From Helicoverpa zea (Eukaryota > Arthropoda > Insecta > Lepidoptera > Noctuidae): a stretch of DNA of 64,000 bases. Location: the NCBI RefSeq assembly GCF_022581195.2, contig NC_061463.1:5146001-5210000 (forward strand), in the 5' to 3' direction. The notes under the pieces were generated by a model that did no database searches, had not been told where the DNA came from, and saw nothing but the letters and a program-made list of their open reading frames with translations. The position numbers and the translations under genes were made by a program. Positions 45,751 through 58,659 of the stretch are shown in pieces (position 1 is the first letter of the stretch; the number at the start of each line of letters is the position of its first letter).

Positions 45751-48700
45751 TCAGGTGTCAAGCCTGTCCTTCGTATGGACCATAGCTAGATTTACTAAAT
45801 GTCGAATTGTAGGTCTGCCATGTGGACAATTCTAGAACAAAAGAAAACGAGAAATTGAGAGGCAACTGCAAAACATGGTAAAGCACAGCCAGAAAAAAAC
45901 ATTACCAGAATTTACTTAAGACTTACCCATGGTTTGTCTATTTCAGCCATGTGGTCAACAAGCTTCTTCATATCTGCTTTGCTCAGTGCTGTGCCTATCA
46001 TTACTGATTTCCGACAAGCCCTGGATGCAAACATTGCTCTTACCCTACTAGGTCTGCAATATTCTGAAGGAGACTCCTTAAATTAATGATGATCAATTCA
46101 TTAACAACAAAAGACACAAAAACTTCTAATTTAGCTGTTTTATGACACATACCCTTAACATAAATAACAGCTCTTCTATATCTTCCTTCCCAAAAATCCA
46201 ATTTTTTGACATGGGTAATGTCAAAAGCTTTACCCTCTTTGTTGGCAAGGCTTCTTCATTGATTTCAAAAGTAAAACCATTCTTCTTGAAAACATCCAAG
46301 TTATCCATCAATATTTGTTCATTCGCTCCAGCTAGTTCAAGTTGCTGTGGGCTGAAAATAAAACATAGTTGTATTAATTTTTCAATTCTGCTCACACTCA
46401 CCTCAAGTCTAGACAAGTCAAGTCTACTTTAAACTTACATTACCAATTTTTGACTAGTTAACTCTGTAGTTTTCTGTAATGTTTCAAAATTATAAATCTC
46501 ATCTGTAGCGTGTTGATCAATTATAAAAAGATCATCTTCCAATTGCGTAATTATGAAACCTAAATTAAACTGTCCAATGACGTGCATTTTTTTGAACGAG
46601 TCTTTAGATATTTCCTTAGTCAATTCTTCCTCACATTTTTTGTTGAATACAGGATTTATTTCACTTTTAAACTTGACCCTTGTTGGAGCTGATTCCCTCT
46701 TATTGTTTACATACATACTTGTTAATGCCTTAACATGTTCTAGAGATGTGTTTAGAATTACAGATTTTCTATTATTTTTTCCTAAATCTTCCTTATCTGT
46801 TACAATTTTCTGCTTTTTAGGTGTTCTTTCTTTGACCTCACATGAAGAAGTATTAGCTTTTGTTTTTATGGCTTTCATATTACAATTTGTTGTGTAGGAC
46901 TTCTCTATAACAACATTAGAAAGATCTCTGATTTGTGTAGTAGGCAAATCTTCAGTAAAATCTAAATACATTATTTTCTTTTTATCATCTTTTGCAGATG
47001 ACTTGTTATCATCTTCTGCGGATGATTTGTTATCATCTTCTGCAGATGATTTGTTATCAACATCTATGACTTTATTTTCATTAATTTCCCTTGTATTATC
47101 ATTCTGCTTTACCGAATCGCAACTCTCTAGTTCTTCATCTTCAGATTCAAGGATGTCAGCTGATTCATTGTTCTTATCTTCAACTTCTTCTTCTTGATCA
47201 ACAGTTTCTTCGAAATCTTCTTCTACTTTTATAAAATCTGTTTTCTTGGTTTTTGATGAGACGAAATCTAGCATTGTTGTCGATTTTCGCTTGAGTTCAA
47301 CTTTTGTTGATTCATTATCATCTGTAGACACACTATTAGCAAGCTTTGTTTTATTTTGAAATTGTTGCAAAAAAGAATTGAAAACTCTTGCTTGTTTCAA
47401 TTCTGGTTTGACATCTTTACTTTCTTTAATGCAAAAGTTAGGAGTTGATTCTATCTTTAATGTGCTAGGTATAGTTTCAAACAGTTTTACCAAGGAGTTT
47501 TTCAGTATATCCATTATAATTTTCTCTTTTGTGAGGAATATTTTACGTTTATCTGGAGTCACATTTACATCAACGGTTGTTCTTTCCATTTCAACATTCA
47601 AGAATACAAAAGGGTATTGATTTGAATTATACTGTCTGTATATTTCATTAATGACTTTGATAATCTTGGTTGGCTCACAAGGTCTAGAATTGACATAGTA
47701 AAACTGCCTGTCTGTGCTTGAGCGTCCACTGCCATGTGCACAAGAAGAGATAAAACCTGTAAACTCTATTGGTTTTACAATATTTTTATGACCCTGAGAC
47801 TTTTGTGAAGCATTTATGTCATTGTTAGTTGCATCAGCTTTATCTGCATCATTTGAATCTTCAGATAAATCAATTTCAATATCCTCTATTTCAGCCGTTT
47901 CATTGTTCTCTTGAACTTCTCCTGATAAACCTTTGAAAATGTTATCTTTTATATTTGTGCCATATTCAGGTTTTATTTCAAGTAATGTTTGCAGTTGTTT
48001 CACTCCAAAGACGCTTGCTATATTGTCTTTGTAAGACGAACCTTGACCTTGTGTTCCCACAACAAGTGACTTAGGATTGGAGCTTGTCTGATTATAGCAA
48101 GTAATTCTGAAAAATTCACATAATTTGCAATGTAAACATTAAATGATAATCCCTTGCATACTATTGCACAGGTAACAAGACTTACTTTACTCCAACTGAT
48201 ATCAAACAATATGCATACAGTAGTTGTGTCATTTTATTGAACTCCCTTTTGGCATTTTTGTGAAATTCTTTTTGTCTTACTGGTAGAGATGAAAATAGGT
48301 TTGTTAAAGTAACAGTTGTACCAACTTGTCTTGAACATGGTGATTGCTTTGTTATGTTTCCTTTGTGGTCATATTCCAATTTTGTAGCTGAAATTCATAA
48401 AAATGTTACAATAAGGTAAATATTACACTTCTAAGTCTTTATTTTTTATATATATATACCATACCATATTCACAATCTTTATGTCTTGTAGTGATTGTGA
48501 GATTGGCTAGTGAACATAATGAACTGAGAGCTTCTCCTCTGAAGCCAAAACTTGTCACTCCAAGTAGATCTGAATATTCACTTAATTTTGATGTGTGATA
48601 CTTTAAAGCTGTAACATTAAGACAGTCAATTGTTTTATTTTATTGTATGTAAAAGAAATGTTTCTTGTCAGCTGGAGTAGTGGTTCCAAATACAACTGTT

Positions 48701-49349
48701 TAACAGGGGTGAGCTGCCCCTGTGTGCAAAGCGTGCAGCGCACACAGGCGCCAAGGAAATACGGACGCTCTTATCTGCCCAATGATGGCGGGGTGACACT
48801 CTACCGCCACCAAGGCTATCCTATATTATCGCTTCCTGAGTATTTGGTATTTTTGTATCGAACACATGATAATAGGTTAACTTTTGCTCTAATGACGATG
48901 ATATTTCAAAATGGATAGCATAAAAATACAGATGTTTAGCATCTACTTTTTTATTTTGTGCAAATTGTTTAAACCACAGACAGAATCTCTATTGTTTTGT
49001 TACAACTTACTCAAAGCAGCAAAGTTATCTTCAGTAACACCTGTACCATTGTCTGACACTTCAATCAGATCAATCCCATAATTTTTAAATCTTATATCAA
49101 TAGTAGTTGCTCCAGCATCTAAAGAATTTTCCACCAGTTCTTTCACAGCCACTGCTAGACTCACCACAACCTAACAAAATTGGGCATAAATTATCATTAA
49201 GGCTTAGCTAAAATGTATTAAATATATCAAATGAGTCTTAATCTAAAATGTATGGAAGACAGTAGATAAATTATAAAAGTGAAAACTCGTACCTGTCCCG
49301 AACATATTTTGTGAACTGTATCAGTAGCAATAGGCTTAATAATATCCAT
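45751..49349 (-). CDS. PMS2: DNA mismatch repair endonuclease PMS2
   Basis: Eight exons (49293-49349, 49011-49170, 48465-48608, 48186-48387, 46439-48106, 46153-46351, 45927-46076, 45751-45831) give 886 aa. The GHKL ATPase is intact: KELVENSLDAGAT, DNGTGV, GFRGEALSSL. The MutL fold follows (DVNVTPDKRKIFL). The C-terminal endonuclease has all metal-site motifs: DQHATDEIYNFE, ACRKSVMIGTAL and CPHGRP. With MLH1 it forms MutL-alpha, which nicks the new strand in mismatch repair. The linker is long, acidic and carries a triplicated 8-residue repeat. It is head-to-head with WBP2 (463 bp). Confidence 0.95.
46985..47056 (-). repeat. 24-bp in-frame triplicate in PMS2 linker
   Basis: Three adjacent 24-bp units (46985-47008, 47009-47032, 47033-47056) differ by one to three bases and encode NKSSAEDD-type octapeptides. 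The array lies in the disordered linker between the ATPase and the endonuclease, where length variation should be tolerated. Confidence 0.85.
48650..48920. repeat. repeat-like insertion in PMS2 intron
   Basis: A GC-richer block in the 402-bp intron between 48609 and 49010. It includes the palindromic pair CCTGTGTGC / GCACACAGG around 48718-48747 and a ATGGCGGGGTGACACTCTAC segment. The composition differs from the rest of the intron, suggesting a transposon insertion. The family was not identified. Confidence 0.4.
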
Positions 49350-49812
49350 AACTTGGCTGAACTGAAACTTTATACTTGTAAATTACACAAAAATCGATAC
49401 ATTTCTTGGAAAATTCAAAAATAAAATCATTGTTTTCCCGCTTGCATACATATTGACATTGACATATAAATAAATTCCACAGATGTAATTTCGAAATGAT
49501 TGAATGGAAGTAGACCGACATTCAGCACCGAGGAATAGAGGTGTTTTTCATTCATGGCCCGTTATCGATGCCATACCGTTTGCAGAAAAAATGGTTGTAA
49601 ATTATCTGTTTGGTTTGAATTTGTCATTTTGTGCTAATGTCAATGTTAGCTAAGTCATGTCAATGTCAGTACGCAGAAAGCGATAAAATCGGGTTTTTAT
49701 TCAATGTTTATTTAAGTTGGTCGGTTGTAAAAACGGCTTAGCTAAGTATTACCTAAATCAGTATTTCGAAAAAGGTTCATAAATCTATTTCATCGTTGCA
49801 TAACACGTCAAA

Positions 49813-52800
49813 ATGTCGCTAAATACGGCTCATGCCGATCACGGAGTATTGATACATGCAAGGGAATGGTGAGTCACCTTTTTTATAGAAATGACGACTG
49901 CGTATATACTTTAGAATGTTCTACACTTTCCTATAGATCTTTCTATGTATTGATTTTTAACGCCAATTAGTTGTACAAGTAACTTAAAACTCAGTCTTTT
50001 TTTAATTATATACATACTGCAACAGTATTAATCACGCCGATATTTGTGTTGTTTTTTTTTTCACTAAATATCCTAGAGATAACAATCAGTACAAACATTT
50101 ACTATAAAACATAATAATTTTAAATGCATACAGCAGATTATCTACATGATGAGCATTATGATGTATCTGAAACAATCCTATAGCCAGAGTGGGCTATAAT
50201 GTAAGCCTGTTTAGTTTGTCTTATTAGATTTATCTGTTAATTAATTCTAGTAAGAATAAGGCGTAATTTCATAACAATTTATTGTAGACTAATGACTCAC
50301 TGTTTTTTTAAATAACAAAATGATGATTCTAGTTTTGAAGGACATCAAAGCCTTCTGGTTTTTGTTTATATATTAATGTACAAAGTATTGATTAAATTAG
50401 ACAAATTGTGTCTGATGTCACTTTTCTTAGAATTATGAAAGTACAAATCTAAAACATTACTGGTAATGGGAATGCAGTTATTTTTGTGGAGTTTGAAAGC
50501 TGAAGAAAGTCTAAACCTCTATGCAAATGATCTATCCAAAATCTAAATTGTTTTAGATATTTAAAGTGAAAGTGTGGCAGTCAGACATAGATACAAACAT
50601 ATACATTTATAATTGAGTAAGGAATTAAGTATGTCAAATAGATATAATTAGATTTATTTGATTAGGATACATTCTAACTAATAGAAACTAGTCTTCTCCA
50701 TCTAATATTGTGGTTATTAATTTGCTATTAATTGTCAGTTATTGATAGGTGTTATAATGACATGGATGAGATTAGAAACGTAAAATGTAATTTAATTTGA
50801 CTCAATTTAATCACAGCTCTTAAAAAAAGGAAAACAGTGATTTGTTTAGTGTACCTATATTCAAATGTTTCATTCCCAAAACAATTCTGAAATGCTTATA
50901 ACATTATGACCATTATCCTGGTGTTACAGAGGATGTATTACTCACTTAACTAACATAATGAACATCCTTGAAGGAAATGCATTATCCTGTTCCTCTTTAC
51001 CTCCTATTAATCATACATTTATAGAAGTTAATAATAACTTTGCCAACACAATATCAATGTATCATCACTTCCTGAGCCTTTTCCCAATTATATTGGGGTC
51101 AATATGTATTTAATTAAAAATAATTTTATTTTTATTTCAGTATCATATTGTTTTCGGACAATGTCTCAGTTGAATTCTACGGCAATGACACCACTGAGTT
51201 CACGGGTGTCAAAACTGGGCGCATGTATTTGACAACACATCGCATGATTTTCAACTCAAAAAGCCGCTCTGAGCCATTGAGATCCTTCAGTTTCCCCTTT
51301 GTTACATTGGAAGATGTAAGTTGTTTGTTTTTTCATTGAAATTGGTACTCTTAATTCTACTCTGTTCCAAAGACATCTTTCAGGATAATTTTTTTATTTT
51401 ATTTTTTCACAGGTCACTGTTGAGCAGCCAATGTTTTCTGCTAATTACATCAAGGGTAAAGTTCATGCACAAGCCAATGGTAACTTCATAGGTGAAGTAA
51501 AATTCAAGATAGTATTCAAGTCTGGAGGTGCCATTGAGTTTGGCCAGGCTATGCTGAAAGCTGCACATCTTGGTATGTATTGTTATATTTGTCTTATTCT
51601 CTATTGTACTTCTAAACAAAAAAGGAATATGCTGTTAAGTCAACCTTTTCGCTATATGTTAATATGGTTTATTTATAATTCTCTCATAGGTATCAGAGTG
51701 ATAAGCTATCATTGTTTCAACTCTTTTGCTGTTTCACATTCATTTACTGTGATAAAATGTAAACACATTTATATATGTACTGCCAATTACACAAAATAAA
51801 TGATAATCCTACAAAGGACAGCTTTTTTTCGTACATCAGATTTTAATACACAAGGTTACTATCCAGGCTAATGGAGCTATATTACTATATTTCTTTGACT
51901 CATAAAATGAGTATCGATAAAAATCTTCTGCTTGTTGCAAAAAATAACACACCACTGGCTTAAGAACAATTATTTACTTACAAACATTAATTTCAGCAAC
52001 TCGTCATGTGTCTCCGAGTGCCATGCCTCCCCCGTATGCGCCGCCTAGCGGGCCGTGGTATGCGGCGCCCCCACCGGCATACGCACCGCCTCCGCAGGGC
52101 TACTATGGATGGGTGCCTCCCTACACGGTCAGTATTTTTTTATGAGTCGCTAACCGTGACAATAATTTTGAAGTAATATTCGTAAATACCAAAAACTGTG
52201 TTAAGAGCGCTATTACAAAATCGAATCGCTCAGGTTTAGGTAAATTAGACGATAGCCGGCAGCACTTGCGCGCGTGTGCGTCTAGTGAAATACGCAACGC
52301 ACACCTGCGGATCGCTACGCGGCACAAACAAACTTGACTTTGCCACTTTTTTTCCGAAATAGTTTATTGGTTTTATAGTTTATGAAATATTATTTGTACC
52401 GATGAATTTTATAACCTAGAATAGCTCGATTGAGTTACAATAAACAAATAATCGTTTACAATTTTTAAATTATTTAATCGACAACCAAACTTTTCACCAT
52501 GTTTATCAATTAGGTATAAGTAATTGATTTATAAAAAAACTAAAATCTATAATTCGTCTTCCATGTATTATCTTCATCTCCTGCAAGAATCAAAGATATC
52601 CAATAATATTTTAATGCAACAGCGAAACTAACGACGATGACATTTACGTACATATTTCTATATAACCAACATCAAAAAAAGAGAACCCAATCTATAACAT
52701 TTTCGCATTAGAATATCATGGGCTAATACTTATGTATATTACATTTCAATCAGATCATTATAACTGATAAATAAAATAAAAACTCACTAGTATCAAAACG

Positions 52801-54681
52801 TGTTAGATGCGTAGGTTGCGCTATATTTTTCGAACTCCGGCGAGTTTACGCGGCGCAACAGCGAGCGATACGTCCCTCCTCGGTAAGCGCTTGGCGCTGA
52901 CTAAAGTTGAACACCGCGCGTCAAAAGATTTATATTGATTCTTTGCATTGCAAACAAAAATTATTTTAAAATATTATTTTACTTTTAAATAGGCCATTTT
53001 TTTTTCAAGCTTTATAACAATACCACCTTAATTATTAAATATTTTTTATTTGAATTTGGATTATACTTTCATAGATAAAAAATATAGTTTTGTACGGAAA
53101 ATTGTCAGTAACTCTCACTTTTATAGAATTATTTTTGGTGTATTACTGTATGAATTGTAATAAATTGGTTTAAGCAAGCACAAGTACAAGATATAGTTGT
53201 GTCTTGAACATTTTTATAAATGGTTAAATTGCTATATCCTCGTAGTACTGAAGCATCAAAAGATTCCCAAAAGCAACATTTTATGAAACATCCTTTGCAG
53301 AGACAAAGATTTTACTGATGTACGTGGGCAAATTAAAATATTTATTGAAAACAGCCCCAAGATAAATGATCAAACTTTCTTAATCTTATTTTTGTTTTTT
53401 TTTTTGTGACTATATCCAAAGCATAATGACGCATCAAAACTCGTATAAAACTCGAAAATTTGTGATAGCCCTCTTAATGCTTTTACGAAAATATTATATG
53501 TATACATTTTTGACTTTATACTTTTATATTTTGTCAATTTCTAGGCCTTTCCCGATCAGCCACCACCAAACTCAGTATTCGTGTCCGACAACCCCCCACC
53601 GTACCCGGGCGTGATGGGCAGGCCTTATCCGCCCGGCACTGGCTACTCCGGCGCCAGTGCCCAAGACTCTCCGTCGCCAACAGGTGCAGGATTTCAGCAT
53701 GGCCCCTCCGCACCGCCTGGCTACCCTGGAGCCCCGGCTGGCATGTCCGGCATGTCCTCAAATGGTGAGGATTATACTCCATTCTAAATTCAAAATTATA
53801 AAACAAAATACAGAAGCATTTTTTATTTTTTTTATAAAAAGATTTAATTGTTTAGTACAGATTTCAAGATAGTATAATCTGAAACATGAATAAATCCATT
53901 GCCAGACGCGACTCCACTGTGAGTAGGCCTTTACGAGTTTTTAGTACAATAATCACTTGATACATCTTTTAGCTATTCATGTTGTTCTTGATTAGTTCCT
54001 GTCATTAGATTGTGGGCTTTTATAGAACTAATAGTGTATACTGATTGACATTTAAATAGGTCTGTAATGTTGCTGCAGTAGTACCATTGTCATTTACAGA
54101 TGCTAAGGCTGCAGAGGCCGCACAAAGCGCCTATTACGATCCTAACAGGCCTCAGACAGCTTACGTGCCCCCACCTTACAACGTAAGTATAAATAATACG
54201 ATTAAAAAATAAACGTAATTAACGTGGACATTGGTTACAATATGTATTTTGAAGTAATACCGTGTCATTAACTGTAAAACTAGAGTTAAAATCATGTAGT
54301 TAATACTTTTTGTTGGCCTTTATTTATCAAATCAACAGAGCATTTTATATATCCGACAGTAAATATTGTAATTTGCGATTATCGGTAACGAACGCGGCAT
54401 TACGTTGCGAATGTACCAATTTAATAATAACTAGCTCTTTCCCGCGGTTTTACCACTGTCCCGGAGGAACTTCTTCCCCTACCCGGACAAAATATAGCCT
54501 ATAGTACACGGGAATAGTCCAGCTTTCCTTAGTGAAAGAATTTTTCAAATCGATTACGTTGTTTCGGAGGCTTTGGGTACTGACAAAAAAAAAACCTCAA
54601 AAAACGGAGATTAAAACACTTTTTCATTTATAGGATCAACCGCCGACTTATCAGGAGTCGTTGTCAAAGAAAGAAAATTAA
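49813..54681 (+). CDS. WBP2: WW domain-binding protein 2
   Basis: Seven exons (49813-49868, 51141-51315, 51413-51572, 51997-52127, 53545-53764, 54100-54182, 54634-54681) give 290 aa. The N-terminal GRAM/PH-like domain is clear (FYGNDTTEFTGVKTGRMYLT, HRMIFNSKS, MFSANYIKGKVHAQANG). The C-terminal half is Pro/Tyr-rich with several PPxY-type motifs (MPPPYAP, NPPPYPG, VPPPYN, QPPTYQ) that bind WW domains of YAP/Yorkie and Nedd4-type ligases. The product is a transcriptional coactivator in Hippo and hormone signalling. A long 3' UTR ends near AATAAA at 55378. Introns 1 and 4 (about 1.3-1.4 kb) hold transposon remnants. Confidence 0.94.
51063..51112 (+). repeat. LINE-derived fragment in WBP2 intron 1
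   Basis: TTCCTGAGCCTTTTCCCAAT followed by TATTGGGGTC is a version of a dispersed lepidopteran LINE 3' motif. It is short and degenerate. Confidence 0.45.
54430..54600 (-). repeat. transposon end fragment in WBP2 intron 6
   Basis: ACTAGCTCTTTCCCGCGG at 54430 is the reverse complement of the CCGCGGG...AGCTAGT end common to lepidopteran Helitron-like repeats. GTGAAAGAATTTTTCAAATC further in belongs to the same dispersed tail. The fragment lies about 30 bp upstream of the last WBP2 exon. Confidence 0.55.
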
Positions 54682-56698
54682 TGCATTGTCCACATTTCCA
54701 AATGCCACCAAAGAACTCATGTCTTAAAGGTCAGGATGAGTTCTACATCCCACTGGAAAAATTGGGGGAAGAGGCAGACAGTGACTAAACTATATTAATG
54801 TAACATTCCTAATATCTATTGATAGTCGTAGCTAGTTTTTGGAACTATTTTGAAATCGCCCGAATCATTAACAACAAAATGTATCCAGAAAAAATTATGT
54901 AGTTTTTGATCCTGGCTACGTCTTTCTTTGGAGTTTGTTATATTAGCCTTTGCACTTTAATTTAGTAGTTCAAAGAATATAAATTAAAAATCATTTATCA
55001 TTTAGAGATTTGGGTTCATTTATACCAACTGGTTTTGTAAATGTTTGGTTTGGTGAAGTCTGAAATGATGTGAAGTACAGAAGGAATGAGTATGAATGGA
55101 CCCTTGCAAATGTTATAATTAATATAAAGTAAATAGATTTCTTATATAAACATGTTACAGCTATTTACAATTAATGTGATATTTTATTATAAAAAATAAA
55201 TCTGTATTCACTTTTACTGTTGTAGATAAGAATCTAATCAAAGTGTATAATGTTTGAACAATTGCCGATTTATTTTGTATTAATATTATTAAATATAGTA
55301 GTGTTACGACTGTGTATTGATAAGCTGTGTATTTATTATTTCCGTACAAAATTCAATGTACACAAAATTATAAGCTTAATAAAGGCTTAGCTTGTTTTTC
55401 TAAAGTTTTATTTGGTTATATCCTGTATTGATTAGATAATAGTTTGGCCTAAGTAGACTAAGATTTATTGTTTATGTTAAATTATTATTATTCCATTGGT
55501 AGAAAAAAAGGAAGCTTCGTTTTTAATGAATAACATACTTTTTATACATCGCAATCCTTATCAGTGTCGTAGTAATCACTGTCCATGTGTAAAATAAGTC
55601 AGTAATGTCAAAAGAAGATTAATAGCATATGTCAATCTTGAAAATAGAAGATCAAAAATGTAAATTCCGGGTGTCAGATACAAAAATGTTAAAACCAACA
55701 ATTTAACAAAAATTCAGCGAAATGATACAACAATAGTAACCCAAACACATTAAGCCTTCACATATTATGGGTAAGTAATCACAATATTTGCGTATTTAGT
55801 TTATTCTACATACTTGAAGTAGACACTGTAATGACAGCTTTGTACAAAGAAGCCTGCAAATGTAGATTTATTTTATATACATGAAAGAAGCCAGCCTCGT
55901 GTAAATATGACTGCCACTCATAATTAACTCGTATTTTAATGCTAACATACATGTGTGTAAGTCTCATACAAAAGTTCAAATGCAGTGACAAATGCAGAAG
56001 TTTCCCACTCCCATGTGTATTAGATTACTTTGTGAATATGAGTTCCAAGAGATTCATTATTTATCTTCCGTTAAATGTGTTTGTATGAGTACAATTTTAA
56101 ATACATTTTAAACTTGTGAGTTTACAAACGCGCGACAGGCATTGAACTTTTGTACAAAGTTGTGAGTTGCATTGAGGTGGTGAACCAGTGTTAAAATGTT
56201 ACTTATTAAGTACGGCATAAGTTTTCCACGAGCTGATAATAATTAACACGTGTTAGTTAGATGCTCCCTAAAACAACACCTCATTTTACTTTAGTTCTTC
56301 ACCTCTTCAAAAGGTCTGACTTTAAGAATACCTTTTTCTTTTAACTTTAGTGTAAAATTTTGAAGCCAGCGGAGAATCTAGATACATGATCAGAAGTACC
56401 AATATAACATGAACAAATATTGTGAGTATCACTCATCCATTCATGTTATACTTAGGTAGCATTACATACGTAGTGGACATGTCTTTTTGTACTTGAATTA
56501 ATTTTTACAAAACAAATAAACGGTACTCGGTGTTAATTTCGCGGTTACAGTGTCTGTTTTATGTGCCCCAATCGCTGGTAGGTAAGTTTCATTTTTATTT
56601 TTGTCGTCTATGCGTAGAATGAGTGGCAGTTTAAACATTTTGTTGGCGCTGGCTTCTATTAATATGTTAATATAAGATAACATAATATTTTTATTTCA
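54682..56698. other. WBP2 3' UTR and intergenic sequence
   Basis: The WBP2 3' UTR probably extends to about 55400 (AATAAA at 55378-55383). The rest is AT-rich without a supported exon. A donor-like GTAAGTTTC near 56581 may end a non-coding exon spliced to the acceptor at 56699 before the first CaaL gene. Confidence 0.45.
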
Positions 56699-56720
56699 GA
56701 GTAATACCTGACTCGTCCCA

Positions 56721-57137
56721 ATGGCTCCCACTTTGCACCCACCATGCACGCCGTCCGCCTCATGTACACCCGTGCGGTGCCACCCCACTCCCCCGCCATG
56801 CCAGAACCCAGAAAAATGTCTCAAGAGAACTATATCAAAGGGTATCAAGCCATGCCGCAGTGCAGTTTCAATTATGGCAACAAAATCAATATCAAAATGC
56901 ACCACTTGTGGTAAATTTAAAAACAAGTGCACGAATCCCAGGAATGTGAAAACAGTAGAAAAATTTCTTAAGAAAAAGTCTAAAGAGGCTAAAATGAGAA
57001 AGAAAGATAGACTGTCTGGGAAGCACAGTTATTTGAAGTACCAGAGACGACAAGGTTCAAAGAGATCACTGACTTCATGTTGTGCTGGCAGAGGCCACCG
57101 AGGGCGACTCAAGAAAAAGAAATGTGTCATATTGTAA
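56721..57137 (+). CDS. small basic Cys/Pro-rich protein with CaaL box, paralogue 1
   Basis: The product is 138 aa from a single coding exon that begins 21 nt after an acceptor (56700). The N-terminus is Pro/Cys-rich with spacing CX5CX11CX5C (CTPSASC ... CQNPEKC). A KPCRSAVSI motif, a CTTCGKFKNKC cluster, TVEKFLKKK and a strongly basic second half follow, ending LKKKKCVIL. The last four residues fit a CaaX box with terminal Leu, the geranylgeranyltransferase-I preference. The preceding lysines are typical of membrane-targeting tails such as those of Rac, Rap and K-Ras. No GTPase or other domain is present. I do not recognise the family. Two paralogues follow in tandem. Confidence 0.75.
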   Translation: MAPTLHPPCTPSASCTPVRCHPTPPPCQNPEKCLKRTISKGIKPCRSAVSIMATKSISKCTTCGKFKNKCTNPRNVKTVEKFLKKKSKEAKMRKKDRLSGKHSYLKYQRRQGSKRSLTSCCAGRGHRGRLKKKKCVIL

Positions 57138-57477
57138 ACAGTGTTATGTTCATAGACTGGTCGAAATTATTATCTGATACCACCGAAACACCTATTTTAT
57201 TATTTATTTGAAAGTAATAATTAATAACAATATTAAAGAAATCTATACCTATTATTTTATTACTCTAGAGACCTTTCCTGAGCACTTTCTGAAAAAAACC
57301 ACTGGATGTTCATAAGAGAGCAATGCGGTAAGATGGTTAATATATTTTTAAGTCTATATCACGAAAAGGCTGGCTTCTTTATTATAATTGCTTGTTGTTT
57401 AGTAAGTGTAAAGTAGTCTTAGCTAATTACGTTCCTATATTTAAAATATGTTTTCTGCTTTCAGTAATTTCACGATT

Positions 57478-57885
57478 ATGCAGCTGCATGTTTGTCCACC
57501 TTACACACAGATAGGAGTTTGGCATCAACAATGCAACTACCTTCGACCGCGGAGCTCCAACCGACGCATTGGACGATGCCACACTGGAGGGCTGAAATCA
57601 TGTCCTAGCGAAGTGTCCATAATTGAAGCTGGTATCAACGAAACAAAACCGATCGATAGAAAACGCATAAAAAAAATGAACAGTACCAGAAGCTTAGGTA
57701 CTGTAGAAATGTTTTTGCGTGAAAAAAGAAGACAGGATCGGTTGAAAAAAATAGATGCTACGATTGGTACACAGTATTATCAGCGGTATATGCGGAAACG
57801 AAACAAACAATTGGAGACGCCTAGCCGCCGAGGTAAAGACCACAGAAGAAGAAAAAGGAACAAGTTCAACTGTGCTATTTTGTAA
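57478..57885 (+). CDS. small basic protein with CaaL box, paralogue 2
   Basis: The product is 135 aa. The Met at 57478 follows an acceptor (TTTCAG ending 57464), so the in-frame Met upstream at 57448 is probably intronic. It shares with paralogue 1 the block KSCPSEVSI (versus KPCRSAVSI), then TVEMFLREKRRQDR (versus TVEKFLKKK), and a basic C-terminal half. It ends RRKRNKFNCAIL, again a CaaL box after a basic stretch. The N-terminal cysteine spacing is less conserved. Function unknown; membrane attachment is inferred from the tail. Confidence 0.72.
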   Translation: MQLHVCPPYTQIGVWHQQCNYLRPRSSNRRIGRCHTGGLKSCPSEVSIIEAGINETKPIDRKRIKKMNSTRSLGTVEMFLREKRRQDRLKKIDATIGTQYYQRYMRKRNKQLETPSRRGKDHRRRKRNKFNCAIL

Positions 57886-58659
57886 ATATAAATAAGGCAA
57901 AGAAAATACCCCATTCAACTGGAAAGTTAACTTTGCACAAGAAATATTGAAAATGGTCACAAATTGAATGAATATGCTTAGGCCGAATATCACCGACAAA
58001 TTAATCGCGCAATTTTTAAACGACTGTTTACTTTAAAATTTGAACGTGAAAATTCATAGTAAACAGTGTTGTTTCATGAAAACCGAAGTTTGTGTTACCG
58101 GTGAACTTGGGCCTTAGTATATTAAAATATTGTAGTACCTAACTGAAAGTTATATTTACGCAATGTAACGAAAGTTGCATGGGGTGTATTCTTGACAAAT
58201 TAATCTTTATTTAAGAGCTAATTATGATTTAATAAATTAAATACATCTTGAAATTAGCCTTTTTTGTCTCCATAAGTTCGATACCTACAAAATGAATAGG
58301 TAGGTGCAGAATACTCTATCCTGCAATATAAAAATTGGAATCTACATAAAGCCACTAATGAAGGAGTTGAATAGTGAGACTATATTTAAATTCAGCTGAA
58401 AACTGCTTTTTCACATACACTAATCTACCTTGTATTTTTAGTAGTTTGTTGTTCGAATGTTTCCATTTATTAGTATGGAGTTGTACACACTACAATTCAC
58501 TACATTATATCTGATGATGGTTACGAAATCATATATAGGTAACTTGTACCAGTAGTTTGATGGGATTGAATATCTTTGTAAAAATTTAATCCGTAGAATA
58601 GATTTAACTAGATTAACTAATTGTAGATAGTGTAGCATTTTGACCGTAGTTCGTTTCGT

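Noticed and set aside
51063..51112. CTGA about 70 nt before the WBP2 exon-2 acceptor, as a snoRNA D box
   Set aside because: It is part of a dispersed LINE-derived motif, and no C box is present at a suitable distance.
57448..57477. Upstream Met for the second CaaL gene
   Set aside because: It precedes a strong acceptor (TTTCAG ending 57464), so it is probably intronic. The Met at 57478 gives the family-like N-terminus.
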